Part shown: piece by piece, positions 1 through 4,947 of the stretch | Numbering within the stretch: the first letter of the stretch is position 1 | How the letters are laid out: each line of letters opens with the position of its first letter | The notes under the pieces: generated by a model | Databases searched by the model: none | What the model was told of the DNA's origin: nothing | What the model saw: the letters and a program-made list of their open reading frames with translations, nothing else | Position numbers and translations under genes: made by a program | From: Lachnospiraceae bacterium | GTDB lineage: Bacteria > Bacillota > Clostridia > Lachnospirales > Lachnospiraceae | Direction: 5' to 3' | NCBI GenBank assembly: GCA_900772675.1 | Contig: CAAGRM010000198.1 | Span: 1-7,514, forward strand | Length of the DNA: 7,514 nt

Positions 1-38
1 AAGTGAAACTGCTGCGGGAGGAAGAAAGTAAAAAATGA
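1..38 (+). CDS. Possible 3' end of an upstream gene (partial)
   Basis: The frame beginning at base 3 reads VKLLREEESKK and stops at TGA 36-38, which would overlap the next start codon as ATGA, a common translational-coupling arrangement. The charged tail looks like an ordinary C-terminus. A second frame (base 2, ending at TAA 29-31) is also open, so which one is real cannot be settled from 38 bases. No function can be assigned. Confidence 0.25.
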   Translation, partial: VKLLREEESKK

Positions 39-799
39 GACGGGGGCCAAGAAAAGTAATATCGTTTTTGATTTTGTGTGTGATTCTTTTGACCTTTACC
101 GGACCGATTCTTAGCAGTCTCGCAGGCATGGGAATTTTTGAAGATCTGTATCTTGAGGTTTTTAGCAATGTTCCGTTCGGAGATAAAATAGCGGAGATTA
201 CCGCAAAAGTACTGACGGATACTGCTTCGCTGGAAATCGACCTGCAGGACTATGTGACAGGAGCAGAACATCGGCGGACAGCGATGGAATGTGTGCTGGA
301 ATTCTGCAAAATGTGCCTCTGCGGAGCTGTTTTTACCGTAATTAGTAAAGCAGGAGATAAGGTAATGGAAATCGGTGAAAAGCCGAAAGGATGGACGCTG
401 GTACTGAAAATACTCTGGTACCTGGCGGCAACCGTATTATGCGTAATTGTTGTAAACAGTCTGCTTTCTTATGCATTTGAGCAGATTCAGCAGATCGGCG
501 GAATCTTTGGAAAAGTGATGACTGTGGTCATGACTCTGATTGCCGTAGGAGGCAGTGCCGGAATGATCGGGGTGCTGGCAGGAGCCGGCGTTTTTGTGAC
601 CATCCTGTATGGTATTGTGAAGGTTCTGCTGTACAATGGGGTCAGTCTGTTTGTGACAGAGCTGGCACTTTCCGGCCTGCTGATGGGCCTTTCGGAAGGC
701 TTGTACCGCCAGGCATTCATGGTTACGGCAATCCTGATGTTCTTTCTGATTCTGATGGCCGGAATTGAAAGTGCAGTTCATTCTGTGATGGGATTATAA
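35..799 (+). CDS. Polytopic integral membrane protein of unknown function
   Basis: I do not recognise this 254-residue protein. An N-terminal hydrophobic helix (about residues 8-29) follows a basic MRRGPRK start, so it could be an uncleaved signal anchor. A soluble, acidic stretch (about 33-82) comes next, then four to six further hydrophobic segments around 86-105, 121-146, 157-182, 184-215 and 226-247. A cysteine cluster (C86, C91, C94, C96) lies at the start of the second hydrophobic region. The glycine/alanine-rich segment at 171-185 suggests closely packed helices. The ATG at 35 is preceded by GGGAGGA at 16-22. That spacing is long, but no better start is visible, and the ATGA overlap with a possible upstream frame supports it. 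The gene ends in a terminator shared with the convergent transporter gene. It may be the last gene of an operon extending left of the window. No enzymatic motif was seen. Confidence 0.8.
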   Translation: MRRGPRKVISFLILCVILLTFTGPILSSLAGMGIFEDLYLEVFSNVPFGDKIAEITAKVLTDTASLEIDLQDYVTGAEHRRTAMECVLEFCKMCLCGAVFTVISKAGDKVMEIGEKPKGWTLVLKILWYLAATVLCVIVVNSLLSYAFEQIQQIGGIFGKVMTVVMTLIAVGGSAGMIGVLAGAGVFVTILYGIVKVLLYNGVSLFVTELALSGLLMGLSEGLYRQAFMVTAILMFFLILMAGIESAVHSVMGL

Positions 800-801
800 A
801 C

Positions 802-847
802 AAAAAGAAATGCTCCGGAAGATTGTGTCCGGAGCATTTCTTTTTTT
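802..847. terminator. Bidirectional rho-independent terminator between convergent genes
   Basis: A perfect 18-bp inverted repeat (802-819 with 828-845) surrounds an 8-base loop. The GC-rich core is GCTCCGGA/TCCGGAGC. The plus strand has a T run at 841-847, and the A run at 802-806 supplies a U tract on the minus strand. It starts three bases after the stop of the plus-strand gene and ends seven bases beyond the stop of the minus-strand gene, so it should serve both. Confidence 0.93.
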
Positions 848-853
848 GCGTTT

Positions 854-2617
854 TCAGATTTTTAAGGTTGGCAGCTGATACTGTTTTTTCAGCTCTTTAT
901 ACTCTACTTCAAATTCTTCCTCTTTTTTCAGCGCATGCAGATACTCATGAGTATCAAAAGAACCGCTGTGGATCTGGCTGACGCAGACGGCAATGTTGGA
1001 GCAGTGGTCGGAAATTCGTTCGAAGTCGGTCATAACATCGGAAAGGATAAAACCAAGCTCGATCGTGCATTTTCCATTCTGGAGCCGTTCGATGTGGTGG
1101 TTCTTCAGGCTGGAATTCAGACTGTCAATCACCTGCTCGAGCGGTTCTACTTCATTTGCTTTTTTCACATCTTCATTATTGAAAACGGAGAAGGTCAGGC
1201 TGACGATATCTTTGACTGCTTTTCCATAAACAGCAAGCTCTGCGGCTCCGTCAGCGGAGAACTGCAGGTTCTTGTCATGCATCTCTTTTGCAGCCTTCAT
1301 GATGTTGACGGTATGATCGGAAATTCGTTCGAAATCGCCGATGCAGTGCAGGATCATGGAAAGTGTCTGGCTGTCCTTCGGGGAAAGCTTTTCACTGGAA
1401 AGCTTCACCAGATATGTGCCGAGGGCATCTTCAAAATGATCCACCTTTTTCTCAAGAATATCTACATTTTCCGCATCCGCCTCGTTGTAGGAGGCCATCA
1501 GGTCAACAGAAGTAACAAGACCGGTTTCGGTCAGTTCTGCCATTTTTGCGGCTGCAACTTTACACTGCTGCAGAGCAAAAGCCGGGCTGTCGAGGAAACG
1601 GGTATCGAGCATCTGAACAGCTTCGTCTGCTTTTTCTTCCGGTCCGTCCGGAATGGTCAGTTTCGCAAGTTTGACCAGTCCGTCTGCAAACGGGAACAGG
1701 ATCAGTGTTGCGAAAATATTGAAGCCGGAGTGAACGATTGCGATGCCGGCTGCATTTGCCGAGGTTTCCAGGAATGGAAAATGTACAAAGGCATTGATTC
1801 CATAGAAGAGAACCAGGAAAAGAACAGTACCGATAATGTTAAAATAAAGGTGAACCATTGCGGTACGGCGTGCATTGCGGCTTGTACCGATGGAGGAGAG
1901 CAATGCGGTGATACATGTACCGATATTCTGTCCCATGATGATCGGGATCGCTACGGCGTAGCTGACGGAACCAGTTGCGCAGAGTGCCTGGAGAATACCG
2001 ACAGAAGCAGAGGAACTCTGGATCACGGCGGTCAGAATGGTTCCGGCGAGAACACCGAGCACCGGCATGGAGAATTTTACGAGAAGTCCCGTGAATTCCG
2101 GTACATCTGCGAGCGGTGATACAGCGCTGCTCATGGTGTGCATACCAAACATCAGAATGGAAAAACCGGTTAACAGGGTACCGACATTTTTCTTTTTATC
2201 GCTCTTTGCCAGCATCAGCATAAAAACGCCGATGATTGCAAGAATGGGGGAAAAGGACGACGGGTTCAGCATTTTAATGAATACATTGTCGCCCTGAATG
2301 CCGGTAAGACTTAAGATCCAGGAAGTGATGGTGGTACCGATATTGGCGCCCATGATGATGCCGACTGCCTGGTTCAGCTTCATGATGCCGGAGTTTACGA
2401 ATCCGACAACCATAACAGTAGTTGCAGAAGAGGACTGGATAACTGCGGTAACACCGGCACCTAAAAGAACTGCCATAATCCGCTTTGAGGTCAGCTTTTC
2501 CAGCAGGTATTCCAGTTTACCGCCGGAAAGTTTGGTCAGGCCATCGCCCATGGCACTCATGCCGTATAAGAACATGGCAAGGCCACCGACAAAGGATAAC
2601 ACTCCAAAAATGTCCAT
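854..2617 (-). CDS. Na+/phosphate cotransporter family protein with C-terminal PhoU domain
   Basis: This 587-residue membrane protein belongs to the Na/Pi cotransporter (NptA/YjbB-like) family, which moves phosphate across the cytoplasmic membrane coupled to Na+. The transport region (about 1-315) shows the family's internal duplication: QSSSA occurs at 61-65 and 200-204, each followed by a related motif, ANIGTT at 91-96 and QNIGTC at 230-235, with about eight or nine hydrophobic segments. The cytosolic C-terminal part (about 340-560) is a helical PhoU domain with two copies of DFERISDH (428-435 and 531-538), the PhoU metal-binding type of repeat. The start at 2617 is chosen because AAAGGGAG lies seven bases upstream and the protein then begins directly with the first membrane helix. 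An in-frame ATG at 2674 would add 19 charged residues without a comparable ribosome-binding site. The gene appears monocistronic. Direction of transport (import or export) cannot be told from sequence. Confidence 0.95.
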   Translation of the reverse strand: MDIFGVLSFVGGLAMFLYGMSAMGDGLTKLSGGKLEYLLEKLTSKRIMAVLLGAGVTAVIQSSSATTVMVVGFVNSGIMKLNQAVGIIMGANIGTTITSWILSLTGIQGDNVFIKMLNPSSFSPILAIIGVFMLMLAKSDKKKNVGTLLTGFSILMFGMHTMSSAVSPLADVPEFTGLLVKFSMPVLGVLAGTILTAVIQSSSASVGILQALCATGSVSYAVAIPIIMGQNIGTCITALLSSIGTSRNARRTAMVHLYFNIIGTVLFLVLFYGINAFVHFPFLETSANAAGIAIVHSGFNIFATLILFPFADGLVKLAKLTIPDGPEEKADEAVQMLDTRFLDSPAFALQQCKVAAAKMAELTETGLVTSVDLMASYNEADAENVDILEKKVDHFEDALGTYLVKLSSEKLSPKDSQTLSMILHCIGDFERISDHTVNIMKAAKEMHDKNLQFSADGAAELAVYGKAVKDIVSLTFSVFNNEDVKKANEVEPLEQVIDSLNSSLKNHHIERLQNGKCTIELGFILSDVMTDFERISDHCSNIAVCVSQIHSGSFDTHEYLHALKKEEEFEVEYKELKKQYQLPTLKI

Positions 2618-2703
2618 AATTTCTCCCTTTACGTAATTTTCTTTTTCTTTTCGTGGTTTTAACAATAGATACACGTTTTGCAGGTCTTACTCGAGAAAAA
2701 ACC

Positions 2704-2750
2704 TACATTTAGAAGATAACACATCTAAAAACAGTTTTGTGTTAAATGTA
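2704..2750. repeat. Nested inverted repeat upstream of the Na/Pi gene
   Basis: TACATTTA (2704-2711) is the exact reverse complement of TAAATGTA (2743-2750). Inside it AACACA (2718-2723) matches TGTGTT (2738-2743), sharing one base with the outer arm. The right arm coincides with the candidate -10 element of the minus-strand promoter. It could be an operator or chance in AT-rich DNA; no known regulator motif is claimed. Confidence 0.3.
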
Positions 2751-2765
2751 TGTAAAGTTTGTAAA
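2740..2765 (-). promoter_or_regulatory. Candidate Pho box (PhoP-type direct repeats) upstream of the Na/Pi gene
   Basis: On the minus strand there are three hexamers: TTTACA (2760-2765), TTTACA (2751-2756) and TTAACA (2740-2745). The last two are spaced exactly 11 bases start to start; the first pair is spaced 9. PhoP of Bacillus-type bacteria binds TT(A/C/T)A(A/C/T)A-like repeats at 11-bp period, and the downstream gene is a phosphate transporter with a PhoU domain. The match is suggestive, but AT-rich sequence gives such hexamers easily. The repeats also overlap the alternative sigma-A reading of the same DNA. Confidence 0.4.
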
Positions 2766-2773
2766 ACGGTCAA
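2745..2773 (-). promoter_or_regulatory. Candidate sigma-A promoter for the Na/Pi transporter gene
   Basis: Read on the minus strand, TTGACC (2768-2773, five of six consensus bases) is followed after 17 bases by TACATT (2745-2750, four of six). This would give a leader of roughly 120 bases before the start codon at 2617. If the overlapping Pho box is real, the true -10 may lie further downstream, for example TGTTATCTT around 2714-2722 with an extended TGn. Confidence 0.4.
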
Positions 2774-2784
2774 AACAACTCAAA

Positions 2785-2819
2785 ATCCGGTGCGGCACTG
2801 TTTTGTGCCGGTACCGGAT
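2785..2819 (-). terminator. Probable terminator of the small helical-protein gene
   Basis: ATCCGGT (2785-2791) pairs with ACCGGAT (2813-2819) and CGGCAC (2793-2798) pairs with GTGCCG (2805-2810). This gives a 13-bp stem with a small internal loop and a TGTTTT apex on the plus strand. Read on the minus strand it is followed by ATTTTGAGTTGTTTTG, an interrupted U-rich tract. It lies about 80 bases after the stop of the 2901-3329 gene and just before the candidate promoter of the transporter gene, a sensible place to separate the two transcripts. Confidence 0.5.
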
Positions 2820-2900
2820 CGTTTCTCGATTCCTTTGCACCCGAAAGAAGCTGCCACTCGCAGGATCTGCAGATGCGGGTAGTTTGGCTGAATATGATTT

Positions 2901-3329
2901 TCATAAGAAATCTTTTAACTTTTCCATGTTGTGTTCTTCAAATTTTCGCAGCTTATCCATCAGATCCCGGATTTTGGGATCTGCGTCCTCATACTGGCGG
3001 TACTTCTGGATCGCCTCGACGATGCCCATGCTGCTTCCGGTAATCAGCATGCTGGCAATGTGTGAGACGGACGGATCCGTCATAGTCTGCAGGTTTATCA
3101 TAAAATACGTGCGTGCTTTTTCCATTATGCCAAGGCCTTTTTCATCGTAGCCGTGTTCATTCAGCAGCTCCTTTGCCGCCTGATGAAATTCCTCATAGCC
3201 CTGAAACTGGGTTTTCAGATGTTCTTTTAAGTCTTTGTCCTCAACGACTCCAATGAGCTGCCGGATCGTGTCGACACCCATCTGGGAGTTCTGGTAAATA
3301 AAGTTTAAAAGCTCTGCATCTCCACTCAT
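2901..3329 (-). CDS. Small all-helical protein, probably ferritin-like superfamily
   Basis: This 142-residue soluble protein has no signal peptide or membrane segment and reads as a four-helix bundle: about residues 4-31, 33-59, 65-112 (broken near 84-88) and 117-141. The pattern resembles small ferritin-like proteins of unknown function (YciF/DUF2383-type), but that is inference from helical layout, not a firm family match. Possible metal ligands are E30, E46, E47 and H49 (an ExxH), E105, E131, E132 and H133. Paired, canonical diiron ExxH motifs are not clear. The start at 3329 is preceded by AAGGAAG; an ATG 66 bases further upstream would add a basic extension without a ribosome-binding site. 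The gene is divergent from the glycosidase pair. A hairpin about 80 bases past its stop probably ends its transcript. Function unknown. Confidence 0.8.
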   Translation of the reverse strand: MSGDAELLNFIYQNSQMGVDTIRQLIGVVEDKDLKEHLKTQFQGYEEFHQAAKELLNEHGYDEKGLGIMEKARTYFMINLQTMTDPSVSHIASMLITGSSMGIVEAIQKYRQYEDADPKIRDLMDKLRKFEEHNMEKLKDFL

Positions 3330-3376
3330 CGTGCATCTTCCTTTCTTACTTTCTTTGGTGGTTTCATGAAAAAGTA

Positions 3377-3395
3377 TTGCCGGAAATCGGGGCAA
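3377..3395. promoter_or_regulatory. Imperfect dyad in the divergent promoter region
   Basis: TTGCC (3377-3381) and GGCAA (3391-3395) are inverted around GGAAATCGG. The dyad lies 16 bases upstream of the -35 of the rightward promoter and between the two divergent starts. It has the size of a repressor site but not the central CG of LacI/CcpA operators, so no regulator is named. Confidence 0.25.
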
Positions 3396-3400
3396 ATATA
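3395..3400 (-). promoter_or_regulatory. Possible -10 element for the leftward helical-protein gene
   Basis: TATATT on the minus strand lies about 65 bases upstream of the start at 3329. No convincing -35 is found at 16-18 bases. It is only a candidate, listed because the leftward gene must have a promoter in this 180-base divergent gap. Confidence 0.25.
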
Positions 3401-3411
3401 CCTGATTTTAA

Positions 3412-3440
3412 TTGTAATTTTACAGGGAAAAAAGTATAAT
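3412..3440 (+). promoter_or_regulatory. Sigma-A-type promoter of the glycosidase pair
   Basis: A perfect TATAAT (3435-3440) is preceded by TTGTAA (3412-3417, four of six consensus bases) with an ideal 17-base spacer. Transcription would start near 3447, leaving a leader of about 63 bases before the ATG at 3510. No other good promoter lies before the second glycosidase gene, so both are probably transcribed from here. Confidence 0.7.
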
Positions 3441-3508
3441 AAAAGCATCGGAAAAAGAGTACGAAAAAGCGGGAAAAACCGCAGAAAAACGGAAAGGAGA
3501 AGAAAAAA
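3428..3508 (+). repeat. Phased A-tract array across promoter and leader
   Basis: A-runs of four to six bases begin at 3428, 3441, 3452, 3464, 3474, 3485 and 3503, with an AAA at 3493. Successive starts are 13, 11, 12, 10, 11, 8 and 10 bases apart, close to one helical turn, which is the pattern that produces intrinsic DNA bending. The leader RNA is almost entirely purine. A short GCGG/CCGC hairpin (3469-3472 with 3479-3482) is its only obvious structure. Confidence 0.5.
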
Positions 3509-3509
3509 T

Positions 3510-4943
3510 ATGCAGTTATTTTATACCCCGCAGCATGCCCGTGTCGGCGATGTGATTCCTTATTATGAAGATGGGAAATTCCACCTTTTTTATCTGAAAA
3601 ACTGGAATCCATATTTCGGCAGCGACAGGAAAGACGGCTGGCATCTGCTAAACACAAAAGATATGGTGCACTACGAGGCGGAGACGGCGATTGGGATTCT
3701 GGGAGGAACGGGATCTGTCATCAAGGCAGATGGGATTTACCATTTATATTACTGTATTTTTGAACAAAATCCGCAGCGGCAGTACGTCTGCCACGCGACG
3801 AGCCGGAATCTGGAGAGTTGGACGAAACACGAAAAGGAAACCTTCGGACCGGATGAAACGATCTATCTTCCGACCGACTGGCGCGATCCATATGTGTTCT
3901 GGAATGAGGAAGAAAACTGCTGGTGGATGCTGCTGTGCGCGCAGAGCCAGGGAAAAACAGGCCGCCGCGGCTGTGTAGGCTTATGTAAATCTGCCGATCT
4001 TCACCACTGGGAGTGCTGTGAGCCGCTGTATGCACCGCATGCGAGCATGTCGGCATACGAATGCCCGGATATGTTTTACGAAAACGGCTGGTGGTATCTG
4101 ATCTTTTCGCAGTTCACAGACCGTTTCCAGACCATTTATCGCATGAGCCGTTCCTGCTATGGACCGTGGAAACGCCCGAAAACAGATTCCTTTGACGGTC
4201 GTGCGTTCTACGCGGCAAAAAGCTGCGGGGATGGAAACCACCGGTATCTGTTCGGCTGGAATCCGACAAGGATACAGAACACCTGGAATTTCGACCCGGA
4301 TCCGAACCACGAGGGATACGATTACAAAACATATGACTGGGGCGGTACGCTGATTCCGCATGAAATTTATGCACGGGAGGACGGCACACTGGCGGTAAGA
4401 CCAAATCCGGCGCTGAAAGAGGTTCTGACTATTCAAAATGACGTAAAGTGGGCACCGATGAACGGCGCGTGGGAGATTGGTGAAACATCTGCCGTTGTTG
4501 ATACGCCGTATGCTTATGCGTCTGCACTCAGTGAAAACGACGTTCCGCATCAGGGCTGTCTGGCACTTGATTTCACGTTTTCTGAAGGAACGGAGCGCTT
4601 TGCCGTGGCACTGCAGGTGGATGAGGAGTTTGCGAGAGGCTACTATTTCTATTTAGATCCGAAGCGGCAGCGTCTGGAGTACAAGAGCGCAATCCGTATG
4701 CATGAGCAGGGCGGATGGACGTTCCAGTACGATGTCGAGCTGGAGCGGCCGCTGGAACTGATTCCGGGGAAAACGTATTCCATGGAAATTTATATCGATG
4801 AGTCTGTGATGGAAGTCTATGTGGGCGGAACAACGGCTCTCAGTGTGCGCGCGTATGACTTGCACGACCGGAAGTTTGGTCTTGCTGTATCTGACGGAAA
4901 GGTGCGCTTTGAAAATATTCAATTGACAACGATGGGAGGGTGA
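3510..4943 (+). CDS. GH32-like glycoside hydrolase (beta-fructosidase clan), first of a tandem pair
   Basis: A 477-residue protein with the architecture of GH32: an N-terminal five-bladed beta-propeller (about 1-300) and a C-terminal beta-sandwich (about 345-475). Of the three GH32 active-site landmarks, RDP is at 125-127 (transition-state Asp D126) and EC at 184-185 (acid/base E184). The usual NDPNG nucleophile motif is replaced by GDVIP, with D14 the likely nucleophile, followed by the typical GKFHLFY strand (22-28). The sandwich ends with a GH32C-like strand pattern around 426-449. There is no signal peptide, so it should act in the cytosol on an imported or phosphorylated sugar, releasing a fructosyl or similar furanosyl unit. 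The exact substrate is unknown. The start at 3510 follows AAGGAGA (3494-3500). The frame is open upstream to 3366, but that lysine/arginine-rich extension spans the promoter. It is followed after four bases by a paralogue. Confidence 0.85.
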   Translation: MQLFYTPQHARVGDVIPYYEDGKFHLFYLKNWNPYFGSDRKDGWHLLNTKDMVHYEAETAIGILGGTGSVIKADGIYHLYYCIFEQNPQRQYVCHATSRNLESWTKHEKETFGPDETIYLPTDWRDPYVFWNEEENCWWMLLCAQSQGKTGRRGCVGLCKSADLHHWECCEPLYAPHASMSAYECPDMFYENGWWYLIFSQFTDRFQTIYRMSRSCYGPWKRPKTDSFDGRAFYAAKSCGDGNHRYLFGWNPTRIQNTWNFDPDPNHEGYDYKTYDWGGTLIPHEIYAREDGTLAVRPNPALKEVLTIQNDVKWAPMNGAWEIGETSAVVDTPYAYASALSENDVPHQGCLALDFTFSEGTERFAVALQVDEEFARGYYFYLDPKRQRLEYKSAIRMHEQGGWTFQYDVELERPLELIPGKTYSMEIYIDESVMEVYVGGTTALSVRAYDLHDRKFGLAVSDGKVRFENIQLTTMGG

Positions 4944-4947
4944 GCGG

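Noticed and set aside
935..2119. 394-residue plus-strand frame opposite the Na/Pi gene
   Set aside because: It is antisense to a gene with clear duplicated QSSSA and PhoU motifs. Its own translation is rich in Cys and His with no domain pattern, typical of a shadow frame.
2618..2674. Upstream ATG giving the Na/Pi protein 19 extra residues
   Set aside because: The extension is charged and unlike the family's start. A strong AAAGGGAG sits before the ATG at 2617.
2820..2900. Possible structured RNA or riboswitch in the 3' region of the helical-protein gene
   Set aside because: Only short imperfect pairings such as CTCGCA with TGCGGG are visible and no known riboswitch core was recognised. The position after a stop codon fits a plain 3' untranslated region.
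2746..3150. 134-residue plus-strand frame across the Na/Pi upstream region and the helical-protein gene
   Set aside because: It overlaps the candidate promoter and hairpin and is antisense to the helical gene. It shows no Shine-Dalgarno sequence and no domain.
3366..3509. In-frame 48-residue N-terminal extension of the first glycosidase (ATG at 3366)
   Set aside because: It is a lysine/arginine-rich translation of A-rich DNA that contains the TATAAT box at 3435. It has no ribosome-binding site, while AAGGAGA precedes the ATG at 3510 and the paralogue starts at the equivalent residue.
3361..3509. CcpA cre site before the glycosidase pair
   Set aside because: No match to the TGNAANCGNTNNCA pattern was found. 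The nearest symmetry (3377-3395) lacks the central CG.
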